Position numbers and translations under genes: made by a program | The notes under the pieces: generated by a model | What the model saw: only the letters and a program-made list of their open reading frames with translations | Databases searched by the model: none | What the model was told of the DNA's origin: nothing | From: Gammaproteobacteria bacterium | GTDB lineage: Bacteria > Pseudomonadota > Gammaproteobacteria > UBA9214 | Length of the DNA: 12,341 nucleotides | NCBI GenBank assembly: GCA_020027635.1 | Contig: JAHKKL010000027.1 | Coordinates: 1 to 12,341 of the forward strand | Direction of reading: 5' to 3' | Shown here: positions 1-6,726 of the stretch, in pieces | How positions within the stretch are numbered: position 1 is the first letter of the stretch | Layout of the letters: the number at the start of each line of letters is the position of its first letter

Positions 1-16
1 TTTATTTGAACAGAAT

Positions 17-73
17 GTAGCCTGGGTTGAGCGGCAGTGAAACCCGGGTTTCACTGCGTTCAACCCAGGCTAC
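17..73. repeat. REP-like long palindrome (gtagcctgggttga type)
   Basis: The outer arms gtagcctgggttga (17-30) and tcaacccaggctac (60-73) are perfect complements over 14 bases. An internal loop of three and two bases follows. The core 34-57, gcagtgaaaccc followed by its exact complement, is a perfect 24-base palindrome with no loop. Elements of this look (gtagcctgggttgagcg and the mirror form) are, from general knowledge, common dispersed repeats in gammaproteobacterial intergenic regions and are often linked to RAYT transposases. The assignment as REP/REPIN rests on form and resemblance, not on a copy count. Confidence 0.7.
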
Positions 74-135
74 CTCTTAATCAATTGCGCTTAAGTAAGT
101 ACCATTCGGGTCAAAGCCCTTATCTGAACAGAAAT

Positions 136-163
136 GTGGGTTAGCGTTTTTTGCGTAACCCAC
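136..163. repeat. REP-like palindrome (gtgggtta type)
   Basis: gtgggtta (136-143) pairs with taacccac (156-163), with gcgttttttgcg between them, so the hairpin has an eight-base stem and a T-rich loop. The arms match a second common intergenic palindrome type (gtgggttacgc and its complement). It lies two bases from the next hairpin at 165-190, so the two may form one compound element. Confidence 0.55.
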
Positions 164-164
164 C

Positions 165-195
165 AGGCGTTGCGCAGCAACACAACGCCTTTTTT
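165..195 (+). terminator. Hairpin plus T-run, possible rho-independent terminator
   Basis: aggcgttg (165-172) and caacgcct (183-190) are perfect eight-base complements with a ten-base loop, and the stem runs into six T residues at 190-195. That is the form of an intrinsic terminator for transcription on the plus strand, entering from genes to the left of the window. It could equally be the second half of the adjacent REP-like element; the T-run is short. Confidence 0.4.
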
Positions 196-314
196 AAGGA
201 GTGCCTGCCGGCACATCTCTTTTCCCCCTGTCGGAAGCATGCGGCTGAAGCACGTCCCTGCTTACCAACGGGTGACGCGTGAGCACCTATCGTGCGTATG
301 GTCGTCCGCCGATG

Positions 315-770
315 CTATTTCGACACAGCCTCGATATCGCCCAACCACCGCACTTCGCAGGATCCTTTCGCGACCTTTGTTGCCAGCTTCTCGTCCGCCG
401 TAATCAAAGGCAGCTTGAGTTGGGTTGCGGCGGCAAGGTAGCACGCATCGTAGGCCGTAATTTTATGCGTCAAAGCGATTCCCAATGCCTCATCCGCCAG
501 AACCTGGGTCGGGATTGCCGTCAGGCCGAGCATGGCCAGATCGCGCATATGTTCCCGGGCGTCCTTGCCGGCATAGCCCGATCGCTGCACCCACTTCCAG
601 AATACATTCGCGCACTCGATGAAGAAGAGATCGGGGACGATCAGCTCGGCGTCGTTTTCCGAAGCGAACCGCATAAAGACGGTCTGCGCCTGGGCGGACA
701 ATGCCTCGGGAACGAAAATCTTCACCGCGACGCTGGCATCCACCACCGCCCGCAGCGGTGCTGGATTCAC
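315..770 (-). CDS. vapC: VapC-type PIN-domain toxin
   Basis: A PIN-domain protein of 151 residues, the usual size for VapC toxins, which are metal-dependent RNases that cut RNA and stop growth when free of antitoxin. The acidic residues expected in a PIN active site are visible: Asp11 in VVDAS, Glu52 in FIEC, Asp108 in AYDACYLA and Asp126 in ITADEKL. The start chosen is GTG at 770: it overlaps the TGA stop of the antitoxin gene by four bases and has GAGGA about ten bases upstream. An ATG at 812 would add 14 residues, lacks a ribosome site and overlaps vapB by 46 bases. The gene looks intact. Its RNA target cannot be read from the sequence. Confidence 0.88.
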   Translation of the reverse strand: MNPAPLRAVVDASVAVKIFVPEALSAQAQTVFMRFASENDAELIVPDLFFIECANVFWKWVQRSGYAGKDAREHMRDLAMLGLTAIPTQVLADEALGIALTHKITAYDACYLAAATQLKLPLITADEKLATKVAKGSCEVRWLGDIEAVSK

Positions 771-1015
771 CGGCGACGGTCCTCGCGGATCAGATCGACC
801 GAATCTGTCCATCCGCGGGGAAGCGTGACTTTCTGCGTCCGACTCCGGATGCGGTCAATGGCGGCTGCGACGCTACGGCGAGCCTCGCGCGCCTGCAGCC
901 CCTGACTCAAGAGCTGGATAACCTCAGCCGTCACCGAACGGTTTTCCTCTTCCGCGAGTTTCTGGATGCGCTTGTAGAGCTTTTCAGGGACGTTGCGTAC
1001 GTGGAGGGTGGCCAT
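767..1015 (-). CDS. vapB: VapB/FitA-like ribbon-helix-helix antitoxin
   Basis: An 82-residue protein whose N-terminal 40 residues (MATLHVRNVPEKLY onward, with RSVTAEVIQLL at 26-36) fit the ribbon-helix-helix antitoxins of the VapB/FitA kind. The N-terminal strand should bind DNA as a dimer, while the C-terminal part, rich in Arg and ending DLIREDRRR, should wrap and block the PIN toxin. A GAGG ribosome site lies about nine bases before the ATG. The stop overlaps the GTG of vapC, so the two are translationally coupled. Autoregulation through the upstream palindrome at 1058-1074 is likely from family behaviour. Confidence 0.87.
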   Translation of the reverse strand: MATLHVRNVPEKLYKRIQKLAEEENRSVTAEVIQLLSQGLQAREARRSVAAAIDRIRSRTQKVTLPRGWTDSVDLIREDRRR

Positions 1016-1042
1016 GTTGAATGCCTCGATGTTACCTTCACC

Positions 1043-1072
1043 AGTCTAGCCGAGCCTGGTTGCAACGTGCAA
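1043..1072 (-). promoter_or_regulatory. Candidate vapBC promoter
   Basis: On the minus strand TTGCAC (1072-1067) and TAGACT (1048-1043) are separated by 18 bases, a fair sigma-70 fit, and transcription would start about 30 bases before the vapB ATG. The -35 element lies inside the palindrome at 1058-1074. Judged by eye only. Confidence 0.35.
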
Positions 1073-1074
1073 CC
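1058..1074. promoter_or_regulatory. Palindrome, possible VapB operator
   Basis: ggttgca (1058-1064) and tgcaacc (1068-1074) are perfect complements around a three-base centre. It overlaps the candidate -35 box of vapBC, which is where a ribbon-helix-helix antitoxin would repress its own operon. The link to VapB is inference. Confidence 0.4.
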
Positions 1075-1081
1075 ATGCAGT

Positions 1082-1311
1082 TTAAAGGTTGTGTTGACGG
1101 GCGGCAGTAAAATCCAACGGCTCGAAGATGACATGGGTCGTGCCATCCTGTAGGGCGTCTTTAGCTGGTAATGGATATTGCCATTGGCTGTGAGCACCAG
1201 CCGTTTTTCCAAGACCGCCGCACGGCTGATGTAACGACACAGGCGTTCCAGTTTCTTCCATTCGTGCGCTTTGGCAGCCCCACGGCGATGCGATAGGTAA
1301 TCGAGCTGACA
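1082..1311 (-). pseudogene. Remnant of an IS91-family transposase C-terminus
   Basis: Directly after the stop of the CNNM gene, and in the same frame, the minus strand can be read as a stretch containing LERLCRYISRAAVLEKR, then LVLTANGNIHYQLKTPYR. A one-base slip near 1148-1149 moves to the frame reading DGTTHVIFEPLDF, which ends at a stop at 1082. This order (LERLCRYI, EKR, NG..RYQLKTPYRDGTTH.IFEPLDF) is the hallmark of the C-terminal part of IS91/IS801-type Y2 transposases (recognised from memory). Only about 75 residues remain of a protein usually near 400, with no start, no catalytic tyrosines and a frameshift, so it is dead. A further weak match (HG...P.S.R..V) in the original frame toward 1030 hints that the remnant may run into the vapB promoter. 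Confidence 0.75.
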
Positions 1312-2550
1312 TTACCAGCGGACGCGGACCTCCTCGATGACCCGGGACGAACCACGCTGGATGGTGAATGCCACCTTCTTGTAGTGTATGGTCGCCCCCA
1401 CCCCGGGTACATCGTGCACCCGCTCAAGCAGGAACCCGGCCAGGCTCGCGTACTGTCCACGCGGCAGCTCGATGTCCAGTTCATCGGCAAGCGTGCCGGG
1501 ATCGATGCGGGCACTGACCAGGTAGTCGCGTTCGCCAAGCCTGCGCATCCATTGGGTCGAGGTCTCCCTCGCATCGTACTCATCCGCAATATCCTCGACG
1601 ATCTCCTCGATGATATCCTCCAGCGTCACGATGCCTTCGGCGCCGCCGAATTCATCGACGACAACCGCTATCTGGTGACGTTCGCGCTTCATGTCGAGCA
1701 GCAGCGCCTGGATGCTCCTCGATGCCGGCACGTAGTCGGCGGGCCGTACGAACGGCCTGATAGGCGCATCGGGGTCGGCACCGAGCAGTTCCAGGACATT
1801 GATCACGCCTACGATCCGGTCGACGCGCTGCTCGTAGATCGGGAATCTCTTGTGCGCCGTTTCCCTGGCCAGCCGCATCGCTTCCCCGCAGGTGGCGCCC
1901 TGCTCGATGCCGACCACGTCGATCAATGGCATCATGACATCACGCACCGGTGTTTCCTCGAAATCGAACAGCCTGCGGATCATCACCTTCTCGTGCTGAT
2001 GGATGTCACCTCCGCCAGTGGACATCTGCAGCAGCGTGGCGATCTCCTCGCGCAGGGTGAAGGGAATGCTCTTGCCGGTTGCACCCACCATCCTGGCAAT
2101 GAGGCGTGTCAGCACACTGAATACGGCCAGGAGAGGAAAGAACAGCCAGGAACAGAACTTCAGCGGAAAGATCACGTGGGGCGTGTAGAGATCGGCGCGC
2201 TGCTGGAAGACGCTTTTGGGTACGATCTCGCCGAACACCCAGATCAGAGGCGCCACCAGCACGACGGCGAGCCAGCTACCGGGCTCCCCAAACAGCTCGA
2301 TCATGAGCGCGGTGGCCATGGTGGTGTTGGTCACGACCGAGATATTGGTGCCCACCAGGGTCGTCGAGAGCAGCCATTCGGGCTTATCGAGCATGGCAAG
2401 CGCAAGTCTGGCTCCGCGGGAACCCTTGGCGGCATCATGGCGGAGTCTTACCCGGTCGGCGCTGACGACCCCGATTTCCGAGCCCGAGAAGAAACCCTCG
2501 AGCAGCAGGCAAACCAGTATGACGCCCCCTGTAAAAAGGATATCGCCCAT
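1312..2550 (-). CDS. CNNM/CorC-HlyC family membrane protein (downstream copy)
   Basis: A 412-residue protein with the full CNNM-family layout. A DUF21 membrane domain (about 1-180) contains FFSGSE (20-25) and GEIVPK (107-112), the conserved membrane motifs of the family. A pair of CBS domains (about 200-322) ends in VVVDEFGGAEGIVTLEDIIEE. A C-terminal CorC_HlyC domain spans about 333-411. Family members are linked to magnesium (and cobalt) transport or efflux, with the CBS pair sensing Mg-ATP in characterised relatives. The ATG follows the upstream paralogue's TAA by three bases, with GGGGAT as ribosome site, so the pair is one transcription unit. Old haemolysin names for this family are not supported here. 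Ion and direction of transport cannot be told from sequence. Confidence 0.9.
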   Translation of the reverse strand: MGDILFTGGVILVCLLLEGFFSGSEIGVVSADRVRLRHDAAKGSRGARLALAMLDKPEWLLSTTLVGTNISVVTNTTMATALMIELFGEPGSWLAVVLVAPLIWVFGEIVPKSVFQQRADLYTPHVIFPLKFCSWLFFPLLAVFSVLTRLIARMVGATGKSIPFTLREEIATLLQMSTGGGDIHQHEKVMIRRLFDFEETPVRDVMMPLIDVVGIEQGATCGEAMRLARETAHKRFPIYEQRVDRIVGVINVLELLGADPDAPIRPFVRPADYVPASRSIQALLLDMKRERHQIAVVVDEFGGAEGIVTLEDIIEEIVEDIADEYDARETSTQWMRRLGERDYLVSARIDPGTLADELDIELPRGQYASLAGFLLERVHDVPGVGATIHYKKVAFTIQRGSSRVIEEVRVRW

Positions 2551-2553
2551 CGG

Positions 2554-3888
2554 TTATCCCCGGTCTTCACCCGCAACGGAGGGAACCGCTCCGGGTTTCC
2601 CGTGGCTGGCGCGCCGTTCGCCCGCGCCGGCCACGGCGTTTACGGAAAGCTTCCGTATGCGGTTATCCCTGACGGCCGCGACCGTAAACTCCAGGTCTGC
2701 CATGACCAGCGATGTCCCGACCGATGGCAGTTCACCCAGTCGCTGCCGAACCAGCTCGCCAACGGTTTCCGCCTCGTCTTCGGGAAGGTTTGCCGTGAAA
2801 TCACGATTGAACTGCCCGATCGGCATGTCGCCGGTGATGCGCGTACCGCCGTCCGCGGCGACCCGGTATAGCGTACCGGCGGTCATGTCCGAGGCACTGG
2901 GCAGGTCGCCAAAAATGCATTCCAGCAGGTCCTCCATCGTGATCAGACCCGTCACGGCGCCGTGTTCATCCACCGTCAGCGCCAGCGACAGCCGGCGCCT
3001 GCGGAACAGGTGGAACAGATCCGCGGCGGGTTCGGTCTCCTGCACGTAATAGGGTTCGCGCAGCAGGCGCCGCAGCCCGTCCGGTGTCGCCGTGATCGCC
3101 GCCGTGTCCAGGCCGAGCAGATCCCGGGCATAGAGTATCCCGAGGATTTTGTCCCGGTTTCCCTCGTAGACGGGCACCTTGGTGCGCCGGGTGCGGTGCA
3201 GCTGCTGCACCATCATCGGCAGCGGCATGTCCGCGGGCAGAAAGAAGATGTTGGAACGCGGCGTCATCACCTGCGCGACGTTCTTGTTGCCAAGATCGAA
3301 AATATGATTGATGTACTGCGCCTCCACCGGGTCGAGCACGCCCTCGCCGACCGCTTCCTTCGCGAGGGTGCGCACCATGTCTTCGGTGACGATATTGGAG
3401 CGCGAACGCTCGCTGCCGACGATCAGCGTGGTCACCCGGTCCGCCACGGAACGCACCGCCTGGCGCAGCGGGGTGATCAGATAGGCGAACAGCTCGATCG
3501 GCCGTGACAGGAAACCGGCGAATGCGGCGTTGTTGCGGATTGCCAGCGTCTTGGGCGTGATCTCGCCCACCAGCAGCAGGATGGGCACCATGACGAAGAG
3601 ATTGACCAGCTTGTGCTCCGCTCCCAGCAGATCGATGACGATCGCCGCCGACAGCGCCGAGGCGGCCACGTTCACGAATTCATTGCCGATCAGGATAGTG
3701 ACGATCAGCCGCCGCGGCTGGCTCAGCAGGCGTTCGATCAGGTGGACGCGGGGATTTCCGTCACGCCGCATCTGGTCGAGCTGGGTGCGGCTGAGCGAAA
3801 ACAGGCTGGTCTCGGAACTGGAAAAGAACCCCGACAGCACCATCAACACGACAAACACGATCAGTTCAATCCAGGTTGTGATATCCAT
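2554..3888 (-). CDS. CNNM/CorC-HlyC family membrane protein (first copy)
   Basis: A 444-residue paralogue of its downstream neighbour. The DUF21 membrane domain covers about 1-185 with FFSSSE (21-26) and GEITPK (108-113). CBS domains lie at about 205-328, with the second ending LTVDEHGAVTGLITMEDLLE, in which the usual GG is HGA. A CorC_HlyC domain spans about 338-418 and is followed by a loose, charged tail of some 25 residues. The start is ATG at 3888, because MDITTWIELIVFVV begins the first membrane helix at the family's usual place and a GGGGG run lies about six bases upstream. The frame stays open to 4275, but that extension covers the divergent promoter region and lacks any resemblance to the family. 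Two paralogues in tandem suggest a hetero-oligomer or two specificities; this is inference. Confidence 0.88.
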   Translation of the reverse strand: MDITTWIELIVFVVLMVLSGFFSSSETSLFSLSRTQLDQMRRDGNPRVHLIERLLSQPRRLIVTILIGNEFVNVAASALSAAIVIDLLGAEHKLVNLFVMVPILLLVGEITPKTLAIRNNAAFAGFLSRPIELFAYLITPLRQAVRSVADRVTTLIVGSERSRSNIVTEDMVRTLAKEAVGEGVLDPVEAQYINHIFDLGNKNVAQVMTPRSNIFFLPADMPLPMMVQQLHRTRRTKVPVYEGNRDKILGILYARDLLGLDTAAITATPDGLRRLLREPYYVQETEPAADLFHLFRRRRLSLALTVDEHGAVTGLITMEDLLECIFGDLPSASDMTAGTLYRVAADGGTRITGDMPIGQFNRDFTANLPEDEAETVGELVRQRLGELPSVGTSLVMADLEFTVAAVRDNRIRKLSVNAVAGAGERRASHGKPGAVPSVAGEDRG

Positions 3889-3945
3889 TCCAGCCCCCGC
3901 TGTCCGGCCTGACGGGGTAGCCTGCCAGACATTGCTTATTCGGTA

Positions 3946-3974
3946 ACAATAGTGCCAGAATTGCGCCTCACCAA
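3946..3974 (-). promoter_or_regulatory. Candidate promoter of the CNNM pair
   Basis: On the minus strand TTGGTG (3974-3969) and TATTGT (3951-3946) are 17 bases apart, about 60 bases before the first CNNM start. The match to sigma-70 is moderate. The 201-base gap 3889-4089 must also hold a promoter for the divergent CHAD gene; TATATA at 4044-4049 is a possible -10 for it, but without a clear -35. Confidence 0.3.
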
Positions 3975-4089
3975 AGAAAAACCATCCATCCGTGAACTGT
4001 TCGCGTGTTGCCCGTGCAGATCGGCAGCTACCCTCGATAAAGGTATATAGCAGGTAGTACGGCTGCTGGACAAGCAGCGTGACACGACG

Positions 4090-5670
4090 ATGATGCGTTT
4101 CGAGTTTATTATTCCCGACGGACTGGATAACAGGGATGTGCAGGCCAGGCTTGAAGAAGGCATGCGCCTCGACCCGGAACCGCCTGCCGTTGTGCGGCGC
4201 ACCGGCTTTGACAGCTTCGACTGGCGCGTGCATGGCAACGCCGCCGTCCTCGAGGGGATCCACGACGGAAATCACTACCGGCTGGTATGGCGCGCCCTGC
4301 CTGAGAACAAGCGGCGCGAACAGGCCATCCTCGGCAAGGCCCCGCGCTTTGCCCGGGACCTGCCGCCGGGCCGGTTACGTGACCGCCTCGAAGCGCTCGT
4401 GGAGATGCGCGAGCTGGTACCGCTGGTCATGATCACCTCCCGGGTCCACACCCTGCGGGTGCTGGACAGGCACGACAAGACCGTGGCCCGCGTGGCTTTC
4501 GAGGAAAACTCGGCGCGCCGCCCGGACGGTGGCAGATCCTTCGCACTCGACCGGCGCGCCATCGTGATGCCGGTAAAGGGCTATCAAAAACCCTGCAAAC
4601 TGCTCGTGAAGGCGCTGGAGGGACTGGGACTGGCACCGGCGGGCGACGATCTCATGCTGACGGCGCTGGCGCGGGTCGGGCATACACCGGGCGGCTACAC
4701 GCCCCGGCTGGACCTGCACCTCGAGGACGGCATGCGCGCCGACCAGGCGGCCAGACGCATACTGCTGCGGCTGCTTGACATCCTGGAAGCCAACGAGGCC
4801 GGGACCCGCACCGGCACCGATACCGAGTTCCTGCATGATTTCCGCGTGGCCGTGCGCCGCACCCGGTCCGCGCTGACCCAGATCAAGGGCGTGTTGCCGC
4901 TGCGCACGGTAAACCACTACAAGACCGAATTCGCCTGGCTCGGCCAGGTAACCACGCCGCTGCGGGACCTGGATGTCTACCTGCTGAATTTTGACGCTTA
5001 CCGGGGCAGCCTGCCCGTTTCCGCACAGGCGGATATCGAGCCCCTGCGCGATTTCCTCGGCAGGCGCCGGCACTTCGAACACCAGGCCCTGGTGAAGACG
5101 CTGGACAGCGCGCGCTACCGCCGGCTGGTCAACAACTGGCGAGAGTTTCTCCGACGGGACGTACCGATCCGTTCAAGGCTGACCAACGCGACCCGGCCCG
5201 TGCTCGAAGTCGCCTGCGAGCGTATCTGGCGCGTCTATCAGCGCACCCTGAGCGAGGGACGCGTCATCGGGGCGGACACGCCGTCAGAGGCGATCCATGA
5301 GCTGCGCAAGACCTGCAAGAAACTGCGTTATCTGATGGAGTTCTTCCAGAGTCTGTTCCCGCCGCGGCGTATCAAGTCACCGATCCGCGCGCTCAAGACG
5401 CTGCAGGACAACCTGGGCATTTACCAGGACTGCGTCGTTCAGATTGCGACCCTCAAGACGTTCAGCCACCAGATGGCGGCCGAGGGCAAGGCACCGCCGG
5501 ATACGCTGCTCGCGATGGGCATGCTGATCGAAGAGCTGGAGCGACGCCAGCAGGCGGCGCATGAGGAATTTGCCGACACGTTCGGAAAATTCGACTCATC
5601 CGGGAATCATGCCCATTACCGGCAGCTGTTTACCGGATGTATTCCGGCCGGTGAGGCGGCAACGGCGTGA
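4090..5670 (+). CDS. CYTH-like/CHAD domain protein, probable polyphosphate-associated
   Basis: A 526-residue protein. Its C-terminal part, about 215-500, is a CHAD domain: helical, very basic, with the two characteristic histidine motifs FLHDFRVAVRRTRSAL (His249) and AIHELRKTCKKLRYLMEFF (His403), and LGIYQDC near 442-448. CHAD domains bind polyphosphate and locate to polyphosphate granules in studied bacteria (known of the family). The N-terminal 200 residues look like a decayed CYTH (triphosphate tunnel) domain: the later strands are visible (SRVHTLRVLDRHDKTVARVAFE, 117-138, shortened here to its sense), but the opening ExExK motif is replaced by FEFII. A metal-dependent phosphohydrolase activity is therefore doubtful. 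ATG at 4090 is followed by a second ATG; no strong ribosome site is visible and either could serve. The stop overlaps the ParA gene. Confidence 0.87.
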   Translation: MMRFEFIIPDGLDNRDVQARLEEGMRLDPEPPAVVRRTGFDSFDWRVHGNAAVLEGIHDGNHYRLVWRALPENKRREQAILGKAPRFARDLPPGRLRDRLEALVEMRELVPLVMITSRVHTLRVLDRHDKTVARVAFEENSARRPDGGRSFALDRRAIVMPVKGYQKPCKLLVKALEGLGLAPAGDDLMLTALARVGHTPGGYTPRLDLHLEDGMRADQAARRILLRLLDILEANEAGTRTGTDTEFLHDFRVAVRRTRSALTQIKGVLPLRTVNHYKTEFAWLGQVTTPLRDLDVYLLNFDAYRGSLPVSAQADIEPLRDFLGRRRHFEHQALVKTLDSARYRRLVNNWREFLRRDVPIRSRLTNATRPVLEVACERIWRVYQRTLSEGRVIGADTPSEAIHELRKTCKKLRYLMEFFQSLFPPRRIKSPIRALKTLQDNLGIYQDCVVQIATLKTFSHQMAAEGKAPPDTLLAMGMLIEELERRQQAAHEEFADTFGKFDSSGNHAHYRQLFTGCIPAGEAATA

Positions 5671-6434
5671 AGGTGCTGGCCACCTACAACATCAAGGGCG
5701 GCGTCGGCAAAACCGCGACGGCCGTCAACCTGGCCTACCTGGCGGCGCGCGAGGGCGCGCCGACGCTGGTCTGGGACCTCGACCCCCAGGGCGCGGCAAG
5801 CTTTTACTTTCGCGTCAAACCCAGAATCAAGGGGGGCGGCGAACGCCTGGTCGCGGGCAAGCGCGAACTGGAGGACAGCATCCGGGGGACCGACTACGAG
5901 GACCTCGATCTCCTGCCGGCGGATTTCTCCTATCGCAACATGGATCTCTTCCTGGAACAGGCGAAGAAACCCACCCACCGGCTGCACCATCTGCTCGAAC
6001 CGCTGGCCGGCGAATACGATTATGTCTTCCTCGATTGCCCGCCCAGCATTTCGCTGGTGTCCGAGAACGTGTTCTACGCGGCGGATGCGGTGCTGGTGCC
6101 GACCATACCGACGCCGCTGTCACTGCGCACGTTCCGGCAGATCAGGAAATTTCTCGCCGAGCAGGATCTCGCAGCCCTCAAGGTGCTGCCGTTTTTTGCC
6201 ATGGCCGACCGCCGCAAGCAGCTGCACCGCGCGATCCTGGACAATCCGCCCGATTACCTGACCGGTCTTCTCAGGACCGCCATCCCCTACACCAGCGAGG
6301 TGGAACGCATGGGAGTCTTCCGCGCGCCGCTCGGGAGTTTCGCGGGAAGGAGCTGGGCCGCGCAATGCTACGAGAACCTGTGGGCTGACGTGAAACAGCA
6401 GCTCCATGGCGCCGTCAGCGGCCCCCCCGCATGA
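5667..6434 (+). CDS. ParA-family (deviant Walker A) ATPase
   Basis: A 255-residue ParA/MinD-type ATPase. The deviant Walker A KGGVGKT lies at 10-16 with the signature Lys10, the A' motif WDLDPQGAAS at 36-45, and Walker B YVFLDCPPS at 119-127. It has no N-terminal DNA-binding extension, so it resembles the small chromosomal and cargo-positioning ParA proteins. The start is GTG at 5667, sharing four bases with the TGA of the CHAD gene, with GTGAGG some ten bases ahead; ATG is not available. No parB or parS-like repeats are seen beside it, which argues against replicon partition. Overlap with the CHAD gene suggests that the CHAD protein or its polyphosphate cargo is the partner; this is inference. 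Confidence 0.88.
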   Translation: MKVLATYNIKGGVGKTATAVNLAYLAAREGAPTLVWDLDPQGAASFYFRVKPRIKGGGERLVAGKRELEDSIRGTDYEDLDLLPADFSYRNMDLFLEQAKKPTHRLHHLLEPLAGEYDYVFLDCPPSISLVSENVFYAADAVLVPTIPTPLSLRTFRQIRKFLAEQDLAALKVLPFFAMADRRKQLHRAILDNPPDYLTGLLRTAIPYTSEVERMGVFRAPLGSFAGRSWAAQCYENLWADVKQQLHGAVSGPPA

Positions 6435-6726
6435 CTCCCGGAAGCCAGTTCCGTGGCCGGCGCGTCAGAAATACGTCCTGAACCGAACGGACCCGGCGTG
6501 ACTGGCGTCGCAACGCATCAATAGGGCTATAATACGACCAAAATTCAGGATCTTTTGCGGTTTCCACGCATCCATGCCATCCTCCACCGGCAGACATGCA
6601 CTCCCCGGAACGACGTGCATGGCTATCCGGGACATGTACGTCCGGAAGGCCGGATCCGAAACCACGCAATGCATTCCACACGCAAGCCATTTTCCAGTCT
6701 CAATCGAGCGAAGGAGTAACCACGCA
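6435..6726 (+). other. Intergenic leader upstream of pstS
   Basis: These 292 bases hold no supported gene. They contain a perfect -10 box (listed separately), which would give an untranslated leader of nearly 190 bases. Within the leader, catgcac (6595-6601) and gtgcatg (6615-6621) form a seven-base inverted repeat, and shorter GC-rich repeats follow near 6628-6658. No Pho box with two TGTCA-like repeats spaced 11 bases was recognised, although a phosphate operon would be expected to have one. Confidence 0.5.
6528..6533 (+). promoter_or_regulatory. Perfect TATAAT -10 box upstream of pstS
   Basis: The hexamer at 6528-6533 equals the sigma-70 -10 consensus. The -35 position (gcgtcg, 6505-6510, with a 17-base spacer) is poor, which fits a promoter that needs an activator such as PhoB, but no clear activator site is visible. 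Confidence 0.45.

Larger units (their letters stand above)
1..314. other. Gene-free left margin with REP-like hairpins
   Basis: No convincing gene is seen in these 314 bases, apart from whatever lies to the left of the window. Three palindromic units are listed separately. Two of them are preceded by nearly the same lead-in: tgaacagaatg at 7-17 and tgaacagaaatg at 125-136, so the units may have arrived as copies of one mobile or duplicated module. The part from 196 to 314 shows no gene or strong structure beyond a five-base inverted repeat near 202-215. The region lies downstream of vapC, which is read on the minus strand and stops at 315. Confidence 0.6.

Noticed and set aside
17..195. CRISPR array
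   Set aside because: The repeats are palindromes of different types, with no regular spacers and no cas genes.
771..812. Upstream ATG start for the VapC gene at 812
   Set aside because: It has no ribosome site and a long overlap with vapB; GTG at 770 gives a four-base overlap, a GAGGA site and the usual VapC start.
1384..2871. Plus-strand open frame of 495 codons opposite the CNNM genes
   Set aside because: It runs antisense to two well-supported genes, has no recognisable domain, and is expected from high GC codon bias.
3889..4275. N-terminal extension of the first CNNM gene to 4275
   Set aside because: The extension crosses the divergent promoter gap and the start of the CHAD gene, and has no membrane or family features; the family start is at 3888.
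6491..6527. Pho box upstream of the pstS -10
   Set aside because: No pair of TGTCA-like repeats 11 bases apart could be found by eye at the expected distance.
6574..6726. Upstream ATG for pstS at 6574
   Set aside because: It would place 51 residues ahead of a clear signal peptide; AAGGAG lies before the ATG at 6727.
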